Positions 6,417 through 14,029 are shown, counted from the stretch's first letter. The stretch: DNA of 16,318 bases from Alkalihalobacillus alcalophilus ATCC 27647 = CGMCC 1.3604 (GCF_000292245.2 NZ_ALPT02000089.1:1-16318); one strand, 5' to 3'. The notes: a model not told the origin generated them from the letters alone. A program made the numbers and translations.

Positions 6417-7661
6417 ATGGATATATTGTTTACTCGTTGTTTTAATCCAACTTTTCCAACTTGGATCGATATCGGAACTCGTGATGGAAAGATTGCCTAT
6501 TTAAAGCCGTCAACAGAGAACCCTCCTAAGGCAGAAGAAGTCATTGATTTAGGTGGGAAATTATTGCTTCCGGGGTTGGTTGAGAGTCATATTCATTTGG
6601 ATAAGGCGTATTTGTTAGAGCAATTAACTGGAGATGTCACGACACTACGTCAGGCAATTGAGAAGACAACCGAATTGAAGCACGGATTTACGGCAACCGA
6701 TATTGAAGAGCGCTCGCTTCGAGTCATTCGTCAAGCTGTGGCCAAAGGTGTGACGAGAATGCGCTGTCATGTCGAGATTGATCCCATTAGTCGATTAATG
6801 GGAATGGAAACTACTTTAGCTTTGAAAGAGCAAGTGAAGGATAGCATTGACCTTCAAATCGTGGCCTTTCCTCAAGAAGGAATTTTTAATGACGAGGAAA
6901 CAAAAGGATTGATGGAACAGGCAATGGAAATGGGGGCCGATGTCGTTGGGGGAATTACGTATAACGACCGTGACCTAGATAAGCATCTTGATTTTGTCTT
7001 TCGTCTAGCTGAGAAATACGGAAAACCTGTTGATTTGCACGTCGACTTTTCCGATAACGCGGATGAGTTAGCGATCATGGATGTGATTCGATTTACTCAT
7101 CAGTTTGGTATGCAAGGTCGTGTGTCGGTTGGGCATTTGACATCACTTGGTTCTGTTGAAAAAGAGAAAGCGACATTCATAGCGAAGGAATTAAAACAAG
7201 CTGACATACAGGTTATTTCTCTTCCAGCAACCGATTTATATTTAAATGGCCGTGGCGATAAAGAGTGTGTGAGAAGAGGACTGACTCCGGTAAAGCTTTT
7301 ACTAGAATATGGGGTCAAGGTGATTTACGGTAGCAATAATATTCAAAATGCGTTTACTCCTTTTGGAACGGCCGACCCACTAGATATAGGGTTTTTATTG
7401 GCCCAAACGAGTCATATGGGAAGGGAACAAGATGCTAGGCAATTAATCGATATGGTGACAAATGGTGCTGCCCGTTCGCTTGGATTTGAACAGTACGGGT
7501 TACAAGTAGGGGCTGAAGCGGATTTGATCGTTTGCCCAGTGATGGACATCAGAACATTGCTCTATACAAGGCCTGAAAGAGAGCGAGTGTACAAGAGTGG
7601 AAAACTTGTGGCCGAAACAACGGTACAAGTAACCAACCATTTGAAAGTAGCCACAACGTGA
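6417..7661 (+). CDS. CodA-like amidohydrolase with altered active site
   Basis: This 414-residue protein has a full amidohydrolase layout. An N-terminal beta-sandwich half (1-50, ending LLLPGLVESHIH) precedes a TIM barrel with H58-x-H60, CHVEIDP (117-123), H208 in DLHVDF and H240 in VGHLTS, and a C-terminal sandwich half resumes in VGAEADLIVCP. Two usual CodA-type catalytic residues differ. The Glu following H-x-D is F211 (HVDFSD instead of HCDE), and the metal-binding/catalytic Asp is N307 (GSNN instead of GSDN). The four metal-binding His remain. The protein may therefore do a different hydrolysis from deamination, or be a divergent partner. The start follows the previous stop by 6 nt with a weak SD, suggesting translational coupling. 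Confidence 0.8.
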   Translation: MDILFTRCFNPTFPTWIDIGTRDGKIAYLKPSTENPPKAEEVIDLGGKLLLPGLVESHIHLDKAYLLEQLTGDVTTLRQAIEKTTELKHGFTATDIEERSLRVIRQAVAKGVTRMRCHVEIDPISRLMGMETTLALKEQVKDSIDLQIVAFPQEGIFNDEETKGLMEQAMEMGADVVGGITYNDRDLDKHLDFVFRLAEKYGKPVDLHVDFSDNADELAIMDVIRFTHQFGMQGRVSVGHLTSLGSVEKEKATFIAKELKQADIQVISLPATDLYLNGRGDKECVRRGLTPVKLLLEYGVKVIYGSNNIQNAFTPFGTADPLDIGFLLAQTSHMGREQDARQLIDMVTNGAARSLGFEQYGLQVGAEADLIVCPVMDIRTLLYTRPERERVYKSGKLVAETTVQVTNHLKVATT

Positions 7662-7683
7662 TTTTTATGGAGGGTAGAGCGAG

Positions 7684-8868
7684 ATGAAAACACATTGGAA
7701 GCAGGTCAAAATTGGGGAACATCTTTACAGACTAGAAATGGAAAATGGTTTCTTTACCGCTGTGGAACGAGATGATTCGAGCTTAGGAATAGGGGAGCGA
7801 GGGTGGAACGCTAAAGGATTGCTCTATTTACCGACATTATCTGATCGGCATTGTCATTTGGATAAGCATTTTATCGGAGAAACGTGGCGTTCACGTACCG
7901 CAATTGATACATTGCCAAACCACTTACGGCGAGAAAAGGAATTATTGGCCAGTCTACAAGGGGATGTGCTAGAGCGGGCAAGAACACTACTAAATATTAT
8001 GTTACGTCATGGAACGACGAAAATTCGGACACATGTAGACATTGATCCAACTCTTGGCCTTGCTCATTTAGAAGCCATTTTACAAGTGCGAGAGGAATTT
8101 AAGGACAGCATTGAATTTGAAATTGTTGCTTTTCCACAACAAGGTCTCATTCGCTCTAAATCAATTGACATCATGAAAGAAGCGATGCAAATGGGGGCTG
8201 ATCTTGTTGGAGCAGTGGACCCAGGTGGGTTGGATCATCAGATTGAGTCTTGTTTGGCTCACGTCTTTGAATTAGCGACCCAGTTTAATAAAGGGGTGGA
8301 TGTTCATTTACATGACCCAGGGCATCTAGGTTTATATACGATCGATAGAATGATGGATAAGACGGAACAAGCTAGGTTACAAGGGCGTGTCGCTGTTAGT
8401 CATGCTTATTGTCTTGGTCAAGTAACAGAATCTGAGTCTAGGGAACTTGCTGAAAGATTAAAAGAGCAAAGAGTAGCGATCATTAGTAATGTTCCCATTG
8501 ATCGCCCGATGCCGAATGTGCCGCAGTTAGCGGCATTAGGGGTCGATGTCCAAATCGGGACGGATAATGTTCTCGATTCTTGGTCTCCTTTTGGTGATGG
8601 TGACATGCTTAGGCGAATGAACCGATTGGCGGAACGTTTCCAGTGGATTGAAGACGATCAGCTCCTTGGAACCTATCGATTTGCAACTAAACAGTCGCTC
8701 GTACCACGTGTAGGTGCTCCGGCTGATTTTATGTTAGTGTCGGCGATGAATTTAGAGCATGCTGTTGCTTCTGTGCCACCGAGAGAGTTTGTTGTGGTTG
8801 CAGGAAAACTCGTCTATGAAAAAGAGCAGAAAGTAAGAGCTGCTTATGAAAGAAACCATCAACTTTAG
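7684..8868 (+). CDS. AtzC-like amidohydrolase (N-substituted aminoheterocycle aminohydrolase family)
   Basis: 394 residues resembling AtzC (N-isopropylammelide isopropylaminohydrolase) and CodA. Ligands are H56-x-H58 (RHCHLDKHF), H208 in VHLHDPG, H240 in VSHAYC and D294 in GTDN. As I recall the AtzC sequence, close parallels are RTHVDIDP (115-122), MGADLVGAVDP (170-180), HLHDPGHLGLYTIDR (208-222) against AtzC's HIHDIGTVGVYSINR, QGRVAVSH, and SPFGDGDM (301-308). AtzC removes an alkylamino group from a triazine ring to give cyanuric acid. A close relative a few genes from an AtzD-family ring opener supports dealkylamination or deamination feeding ring cleavage. GGAGGG lies 9 nt upstream of the ATG. 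The resemblance is by eye and not a measured identity. Confidence 0.8.
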   Translation: MKTHWKQVKIGEHLYRLEMENGFFTAVERDDSSLGIGERGWNAKGLLYLPTLSDRHCHLDKHFIGETWRSRTAIDTLPNHLRREKELLASLQGDVLERARTLLNIMLRHGTTKIRTHVDIDPTLGLAHLEAILQVREEFKDSIEFEIVAFPQQGLIRSKSIDIMKEAMQMGADLVGAVDPGGLDHQIESCLAHVFELATQFNKGVDVHLHDPGHLGLYTIDRMMDKTEQARLQGRVAVSHAYCLGQVTESESRELAERLKEQRVAIISNVPIDRPMPNVPQLAALGVDVQIGTDNVLDSWSPFGDGDMLRRMNRLAERFQWIEDDQLLGTYRFATKQSLVPRVGAPADFMLVSAMNLEHAVASVPPREFVVVAGKLVYEKEQKVRAAYERNHQL

Positions 8869-8891
8869 AGCCTTTGTAGGAGAGGATAAAA

Positions 8892-10544
8892 ATGGTTGAA
8901 GAAGTAGAAAAGAGAGGGCTCAGCATTGATGAATTGTTAAAGCTCGGACCACTGGAGGGTGCTGAGGTCGTTGCTGGAAATACAAACACAGATAAACTGA
9001 TTAGCCGTGTCAACATTATTGGAGGGCCAGATATTTTAGATTGGGTTAGAGCGGGTGAGTTCATTATGACGAATGGATATCCATTTCGTGATAACCCTGA
9101 TGAATTTGTGAACTTAATTGAAAGATTACAAGAGAAAAAAGTGGCAGGAATCGGGATTAAAGTGAGGAGGTTTCTCCCGACTATTCCTGAAAGTTTAATT
9201 GAGAAGGCGAATGAATTACATTTCCCGGTTATTCAGATTCCTCCCCACGCAATATTTTCGGATATCGTTCGGATCGCGATGGAGGAAGTGTTTAATAAAG
9301 AATCTGAGCACCTCATTACTCTTTATAATCGTGTCCAAGAGTTTACTGTACAAATCATGAAAGGTAACGCGATTTCCGATGTCATTTACGATTTAGAAAA
9401 GTTAATGGGAAACCCGATTATTGTTTATGATTTAGAAGGGAATATTATTGCTCCTTTAATAGAGGAAGTACTAGATTCGGGTGAAGTGTTTAAGGTCGCC
9501 GAGGACATTGAATCAAAGACGGGAACTGGCATCACAACGATCAAAATGAGAGATGAGACGTTTCGTTGCTATTCTACCCCATTAGCGAATGAAGGATTAT
9601 TAAGCTATATTCCATTTATTGCATGTATCGAAACGAATTATAAATTAACAGAAGTAGATTGTTTAACGATTGAAAAGATTAGTTCCCTCTTAAACATGGA
9701 GTTAGCTAATATAACAGCTCGAAAAAAAATCGAGAAAAAATATTTGAATCAATTTGTTCAGGATTTGCTGATTGGAGATGTATTAACGAGTAGAGATCTA
9801 GAAGTAAGAACGAGTTCATTTGATTTAGCTTTACAAGATAAATGGTTTCAAGTTCTCGTTCTTGCCACTGAAAAACGAGACACTTTGACGACAGGAGAAG
9901 AGTTTCATTACTTTATGAAAAACGTATCAAGCACTCTTCATGGGAAGGTGCTTAGTACAATTTTAAATGATGAATATGTGTTCGTTGTTGTGGAAGAATC
10001 AAAAACGTCTCTTCGACAAACGATTAAAATCATTCATACCGAGTTAGAGAAATCTCCTATATTCAAAAAACACCAGCTCGATTACCGATTATGTGTTGGC
10101 GAACCTGTGCATTCAATGGAGAACATCACTAAAAGTTATCAACTTGCGGTGAATGTAAAAACCATTAGTCAGAAATTTATATTTAACGAAAGAATCATTA
10201 CGTATAAAGATTTACACCTATTTCGCTTGTTGTACTTATTACCTCAAACTAAAGAAGTAGATGACTATCTAGATGAACTAATAGGCCCGCTAGAATCTCA
10301 ACCTAAAAAAAGAGAAGAGTATATTGAAACGTTGGAAGCGTATTTTCAATCTAATCGTAATATTAGGAAGACAGCAGAACAGCTTTTTACTCATTACAAT
10401 ACGATTGTCTATCGAATTGAAAAAATATCTTCATTATTAAACATGGATCTTGAGAATGCAGAAAGTAGTTTAGAATTACAAGTTGCCTTGAAGTTACGAA
10501 AAATGCGGCAAAGTTCAGGGCTTATTAGTCAAACGAGTTATTAA
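8892..10544 (+). CDS. PucR-family transcriptional regulator
   Basis: 550 residues. The N-terminal PucR domain (about 10-130) contains RVNIIGGPDILDWVRAGEF and FPVIQIPPHAIFSDIVR. A CdaR/GGDEF-like middle region spans about 290-410. The C-terminal PucR-type helix-turn-helix spans about 477-537 (YIETLEAYFQSNRNIRKTAE, then HYNTIVYRIEKI). PucR regulators usually activate purine or other nitrogen-compound catabolism in Bacilli. GGAGAGG precedes the ATG. It lies inside the operon, 23 nt after the AtzC-like gene and 34 nt before the amidase, so it is probably autoregulated and acts on the promoter near 805-869. Odd point: the decapeptide IEKISSLLNM occurs twice (260-269 and 509-518) with different codons. 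Confidence 0.92.
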   Translation: MVEEVEKRGLSIDELLKLGPLEGAEVVAGNTNTDKLISRVNIIGGPDILDWVRAGEFIMTNGYPFRDNPDEFVNLIERLQEKKVAGIGIKVRRFLPTIPESLIEKANELHFPVIQIPPHAIFSDIVRIAMEEVFNKESEHLITLYNRVQEFTVQIMKGNAISDVIYDLEKLMGNPIIVYDLEGNIIAPLIEEVLDSGEVFKVAEDIESKTGTGITTIKMRDETFRCYSTPLANEGLLSYIPFIACIETNYKLTEVDCLTIEKISSLLNMELANITARKKIEKKYLNQFVQDLLIGDVLTSRDLEVRTSSFDLALQDKWFQVLVLATEKRDTLTTGEEFHYFMKNVSSTLHGKVLSTILNDEYVFVVVEESKTSLRQTIKIIHTELEKSPIFKKHQLDYRLCVGEPVHSMENITKSYQLAVNVKTISQKFIFNERIITYKDLHLFRLLYLLPQTKEVDDYLDELIGPLESQPKKREEYIETLEAYFQSNRNIRKTAEQLFTHYNTIVYRIEKISSLLNMDLENAESSLELQVALKLRKMRQSSGLISQTSY

Positions 10545-10578
10545 ATGAAATGAATGAAATAGGAAAAGGGGAGATCAG

Positions 10579-11769
10579 ATGAACGATCAATGGAACGCAT
10601 TTAAACACATCGGTGTAACAGGTGATGGCCCTAATAAAAAGGGAGCACTCAGTGGGGCGTCTTTTGCAGTTAAGGATGTATTTGATGTCAAAGGGGTTGT
10701 GACAGGAGCGGGTAATCCTGATTGGGAACAAACACATCTTCCTGCCACTACGCATGCAAAGGTGGTTGAGCAATTAATCAATCAAGGAGCCAAGCTAGTT
10801 GGGACAACACATACGGATGAATTAATGTTTAGTTTAAACGGAGAGAATGTTCATTATGGGACACCAGTGAATCCAAAAGCACCTGAGCGTATTCCGGGAG
10901 GTTCATCAAGTGGTTCTGCTGTCGTAGTAGCAGCCGAGCTTGTCGATTTCGCCATCGGAACGGATACAGGAGGATCTGTCAGAATTCCTTCGAGTTATTG
11001 TGGAGTCTTTGGAATCAGACCGACACATGGAGCGGTCTCAATGAATGGCGTCATTCCGCTAGCTCGTTACTATGATACAGTTGGTTGGATGGCCCGAACT
11101 CCAGAATTATTATATGAAGTTGGCACCCACTTGCTAGATCAAGTAGAAAATACAAATCCTTTTTCTAAAGTGATTATTCCGCAAGATGTTCTCGCCCTTG
11201 TTGATGAAAAATTGAAGGACCCATTCGCTAATATTGTTGAGCAATTCCAACAATCTATTAATCAAGTTGACTATATAACGCTTGCTGAAGGGAACTTGCA
11301 AAATTGGTTAACGACGTTTCGAACACTTCAAGGATTTGGAGTATGGGAGTCTCATGGAAATTGGATTGAAAAAGTGAATCCGAATTTCGGTTCTGACATC
11401 GCCGAACGATTTAAGTGGGCGAGCACGGTTACAGAGGAAGAGGCTGAAGAGGCACGATTAAAACGAGAGAAAATTCGTCAACATGTGCTAGAGCTACTTG
11501 GTGAGGATAATGTGATTCTTATGCCAACAGCTCCCGGTGTCGCTCCTTTATTACAAACAGAAGGAGAAGGACTTGAAGTGCAGCGAAACAAAACATTACA
11601 AATGACATGTATTAGTGGTTTGACCGGATTTCCAGAAGTTACTTTACCTTTACTGAACATAAATGGGACCCCTGTTGGATTATCGATTATTGCCGGTCCA
11701 GGGCAAGATTTACGCCTTTTAAATTGGGTCAAAAACAACATTACTCAACAAAGCGAACAAAAAATATAA
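10579..11769 (+). CDS. Amidase-signature hydrolase (AMI1/AtzE-like)
   Basis: 396 residues with the Ser-cisSer-Lys triad: K32 in FAVKDVFDVKG, S109 in PGGSSSGSA and nucleophile S133 in GTDTGGSVRIPSS. The N-terminal stretch FAVKDVFDVKG then GAGNPDW resembles plant AMI1-type amidases. At about 400 residues it lacks the long C-terminal part of AtzF or the ~460 residues of AtzE and GatA. Amidase-signature enzymes act on linear amides, including ring-opening products such as carboxybiuret (AtzE) and allophanate (AtzF). Here it probably releases ammonia from a linear intermediate made by the ring-opening amidohydrolase. GGGGAG lies 8 nt before the ATG. No AtzG-like partner, needed by AtzE, is visible, which argues against a strict AtzE role. 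Confidence 0.88.
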   Translation: MNDQWNAFKHIGVTGDGPNKKGALSGASFAVKDVFDVKGVVTGAGNPDWEQTHLPATTHAKVVEQLINQGAKLVGTTHTDELMFSLNGENVHYGTPVNPKAPERIPGGSSSGSAVVVAAELVDFAIGTDTGGSVRIPSSYCGVFGIRPTHGAVSMNGVIPLARYYDTVGWMARTPELLYEVGTHLLDQVENTNPFSKVIIPQDVLALVDEKLKDPFANIVEQFQQSINQVDYITLAEGNLQNWLTTFRTLQGFGVWESHGNWIEKVNPNFGSDIAERFKWASTVTEEEAEEARLKREKIRQHVLELLGEDNVILMPTAPGVAPLLQTEGEGLEVQRNKTLQMTCISGLTGFPEVTLPLLNINGTPVGLSIIAGPGQDLRLLNWVKNNITQQSEQKI

Positions 11770-11794
11770 AACGATTTTAAAAGGAGCGTAAAAG

Positions 11795-12667
11795 ATGAAG
11801 CTAGCTACCTTGAAAATAAAAGATAAAGAAACAGCTGCTATTGCCAGAGATGATGGACTTGTCTTAATGGAAACTCTAAATGAAGTAGACAAAAAAAATT
11901 GGAATACGAGCCTTCTTGAAATGATTGAATCAGGTCAAATCGATGGACTAAAAGAGTGGTATAAAAATGGAGGGAAGGAGCGTTTGCATGATTGTGAGAC
12001 AATCCCTTTTGAAAAAGCGAAATTTGCTCCGCTGTATCGACGTCCTCGAAAAATTTGGGGCGTAGGGATGAATTATTTGCAGGAAAGGCCAAATAAAAAC
12101 GAAACATATCTTTCCCCTGTTAGTTTTATGAAGCCAGATACGAGCATTATCGGAATGGAGGACACGATTCAGATTCCAACAGGTTCAACCAATACAACAG
12201 CAGAAGCCGAGTTAGGCATTATTATTGGCAAGAAATGCGTACATATTGAAGAAGAAGACGCAAGTCAATATGTATTAGGATTTACAACCGTTCTTGATAT
12301 GACCGAGGCAGATATTCATGCTGAAAATCAAAGATACCTCACCCGTGCCAAAAGCTTCGATACCTTTTTAAGTTTTGGCCCGTATTTATTGATTGACGAA
12401 TACGAAGAGGTTCTTGATTTAGAGGTTTCGACAGTATTAAATGGGCGCTTAGAACATCAAAATGTTGTCGCCAATATGAGATATAACCCTTGGTATTTGG
12501 TTGCATTTCATTCAAAAGTTATGACGTTACTTCCTGGTGACATCATTATGACTGGAACTCCTGGTTCGGTCGTCATTAGAGATGGTGATGTGGTCGAGGC
12601 ACATATTAGTGGAGCTCCTCCTTTGGTGAATCGGGTTAGAGGAGAGAAAATGAATGAGGTTAACTGA
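11795..12667 (+). CDS. Fumarylacetoacetate hydrolase (FAH) family protein
   Basis: 290 residues. The FAH catalytic domain starts at about residue 87 (IWGVGMNY) after an N-terminal extension. Probable metal ligands are E137 and E139 (EAELG) and D168 (TVLDMTEADI). K186 in AKSFDTF and the TGTPGSV turn (253-259) are also family hallmarks. FAH-family enzymes cleave C-C bonds of beta-keto/oxo acids, or decarboxylate, hydrate or isomerise small oxo-acids, with Mg or Mn. In this operon it is the only enzyme suited to the carbon skeleton left after nitrogen removal, which suggests the substrate ring yields an oxo-acid. AAGGAG lies upstream of the ATG. It is the last operon gene, 24 nt before the terminator. 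Confidence 0.87.
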   Translation: MKLATLKIKDKETAAIARDDGLVLMETLNEVDKKNWNTSLLEMIESGQIDGLKEWYKNGGKERLHDCETIPFEKAKFAPLYRRPRKIWGVGMNYLQERPNKNETYLSPVSFMKPDTSIIGMEDTIQIPTGSTNTTAEAELGIIIGKKCVHIEEEDASQYVLGFTTVLDMTEADIHAENQRYLTRAKSFDTFLSFGPYLLIDEYEEVLDLEVSTVLNGRLEHQNVVANMRYNPWYLVAFHSKVMTLLPGDIIMTGTPGSVVIRDGDVVEAHISGAPPLVNRVRGEKMNEVN

Positions 12668-12690
12668 TAACAATTTGAAAAAATATAATG

Positions 12691-12729
12691 AATAAAAAGC
12701 ATTGGGAAAGCTCCAGTGCTTTTTATTTT
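12691..12729 (+). terminator. Rho-independent terminator of the catabolic operon
   Basis: AATAAAAAGCATTGG pairs with CCAGTGCTTTTTATT (one G-U pair) around a 7-9 nt loop and ends in TTTTATTTT. It is placed just after the FAH-family gene and is symmetric enough to work in both directions. Confidence 0.92.
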
Positions 12730-12778
12730 GGCATGCTTAATAGATTTAACAACAAGTGTAAAAAGGAGGAAAGAAGTT

Positions 12779-12835
12779 ATGATAAATAATAATCATAAAA
12801 AGTCGTTAAGGACCTTATTCTTGACGACTTTTTAA
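12779..12835 (+). CDS. Putative 18-codon leader-type ORF embedded in a terminator
   Basis: A strong SD (AAAAGGAGGA, 12761-12770) precedes ATG at 12779, which opens an 18-residue frame (starts MINNNHKKS, ends TTF, TAA 12833-12835). Nearly the whole second half of the ORF is the stem of a terminator hairpin. This is the arrangement of an attenuator leader peptide, or of a small RNA whose SD is accidental. There is no run of one regulatory amino acid apart from NNN, and no obvious downstream gene in the same transcript except the small membrane protein at 12967. Function unknown. Confidence 0.3.
   Translation: MINNNHKKSLRTLFLTTF
12797..12833 (+). terminator. Strong terminator/attenuator hairpin
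   Basis: AAAAAGTCGTTAAG (from 12797) pairs with CTTGACGACTTTTT (to 12833), about 14 bp with one G-U and a 9-nt loop, ending in five T. It covers the codons of the small ORF starting at 12779. The A-rich left side means it may also stop transcription coming from the right. Confidence 0.85.
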
Positions 12836-12847
12836 GTAATTAAAAAA

Positions 12848-13025
12848 CTTTCACTAAAGATTAACCCATTCTATGTTTTGGTATCATTTTCATAATTATC
12901 TAGCATATGGATGGGCGAAACGAGTACAATATGTATATAGTAATAGAGCGAATTTGGGAGGTCATGATGTCAGGCTTATTTCTTGTAATAATAATATTAG
13001 GCTTAGGTGCAGTTGCGTCACTTAT
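12848..13025 (+). repeat. Imperfect duplication, copy A (intact small-membrane-protein locus)
   Basis: This region aligns with 15123-15298. Both contain CTAAAGATTAA, then CCATTCTAT, AATTATCTA, AACGAGTACAATAT, CGAATTTGGGAGGTCATGATG and the first ~19 codons of the same small membrane protein, with scattered substitutions and small indels. The conserved AACGAGTACAATAT (TACAAT at 12925-12930) is a likely -10 region because it is kept in both copies upstream of the SD. Confidence 0.85.
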
Positions 13026-13122
13026 TGCTAATTTATACAAGGGAAATCGCTATAGATTAAACATGATTATCTGGGCAATTATTATAGTCATTTTTCTCTT
13101 GCTTTGGTATTTTAGGAATTAA
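12967..13122 (+). CDS. Small two-TM membrane protein, unknown function
   Basis: 51 residues from the chosen start: SD GGGAGG (12956-12961) is 5 nt before ATG 12967. The immediately preceding in-frame ATG (12964) is too close to the SD, and the frame's far upstream ATG (12907) precedes the likely promoter. Two hydrophobic helices (about 4-22 and 32-48) flank a short basic loop (YKGNRYR), and the end is WYFRN. I do not recognise a family. A diverged and truncated copy with the same SD and start exists at 15240, which supports this start and shows that the locus has been duplicated. Confidence 0.65.
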   Translation: MSGLFLVIIILGLGAVASLIANLYKGNRYRLNMIIWAIIIVIFLLLWYFRN

Positions 13123-13372
13123 ATTACGTTTGAAGTATTCTATTTACAATGATTATCCAGAACATGTAAGGTTACTCAAGTTTTAATGTTAGAAATGATA
13201 GGTAAATAGCTGGAGCTTATAATAAAGGGAAAGAGGAGGGTGAGATATCAAGTGGGAGGAAGGTAAGACTTATTTTCTGACCCATTTGTGCTGTGCTCTG
13301 TTAAAAAATATGAAAATTATTGATGAGTTAAGCTAGGTGGCATTTTGCTGCATTATTTTGTATCCGTAAAAG
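13123..13372. other. Non-coding stretch before the CRISPR leader
   Basis: About 250 AT-rich bases with no ORF, terminator or RNA gene that I can support. Two SD-like GA-rich stretches (13229-13238 and 13253-13262) are not followed by a usable frame. I looked for a cas2 remnant, which normally sits here in type I-C loci, and saw none. Confidence 0.5.
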
Positions 13373-13597
13373 CTGGTCGGTGCGAACCGGAAGCTCTCAT
13401 AAAATCCCTGGGAGATTCGCACTGTATAAGTAGTTTAACAAAAACGCTTGTATGAAGTAGTTTAATAGTTAAACATAGATAGAAATTAACTTTTTTAAAG
13501 GTCTTTTTTAGAATGATTAACGTTTAACTGCAGAGGTTCGCACTTAAAGGTGCTTGAAGTGTTGATGTATATAGCTTCAAGCTTCAAAACCTCCGCT
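13373..13597 (+). promoter_or_regulatory. CRISPR leader of array 2 (type I-C-like)
   Basis: The region contains GGTGCGAACC (13379-13388), CCCTGGGAGATTCGCAC (to 13422) and GGTTCGCAC (13535-13543). The elements at 13379 and 13535 are inverted copies of each other and share CGCAC with the repeat start. This resembles leaders that follow cas2 in type I-C loci, as I remember them. The last 65 nt hold nested stems: GAGGTT (13533-13538) with AACCTC (13588-13593), and inside it GCTTGAAG (13552-13559) with CTTCAAGC (13575-13582), right up to the first repeat. The leader identifies the plus strand as the crRNA strand. Confidence 0.7.
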
Positions 13598-14029
13598 GTC
13601 GCACTCTATATGGGTGCGTGGATTGAAATATTCCGAAAGATGATCCGAAAAGAAACGATAAAGGCGTCGCACTCTATATGGGTGCGTGGATTGAAATAGC
13701 CGCTAGGTGGGCCGACTCGACCGCCAGTAACGTCGCACTCTATATGGGTGCGTGGATTGAAATATATGCTGCATACTCTAACCTTTTTAATGCCTCAAGT
13801 CGCACTCTATATGGGTGCGTGGATTGAAATAAGTTGATTACCAAAAATTACGATAAGTCTATAGAGTCGCACTCTATATGGGTGCGTGGATTGAAATAGT
13901 GGGGAACTGAACTAGTGCGTAAATTTGGAGAAGTCGCACTCTATATGGGTGCGTGGATTGAAATGCCCTTTATAGGATCGATATGTTCTTGGACTGCGTC
14001 GCACTTTATATGGGCGTGTGGATTGAAAT
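13598..14029 (+). CRISPR. CRISPR array 2, seven repeats, complete
   Basis: 32-nt repeats identical to array 1 lie at 13598, 13666, 13732, 13799, 13866 and 13933. A degenerate terminal repeat at 13998-14029 has three substitutions (C to T, T to C, C to T at repeat positions 9, 18 and 20). The six spacers are 33-36 nt and unique. A leader on the left and a decayed last repeat on the right are the normal polarity of a complete array. No cas genes flank it, so adaptation and interference must use Cas proteins encoded elsewhere (type I-C expected). Confidence 0.98.

Noticed and set aside
8729..9064. 111-codon minus-strand ORF
   Set aside because: Antisense to the end of the AtzC-like gene and start of the regulator; shadow frame.
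13123..13372. Possible cas2 remnant upstream of the array 2 leader
   Set aside because: No frame resembling the Cas2 C-terminus was found in the region.
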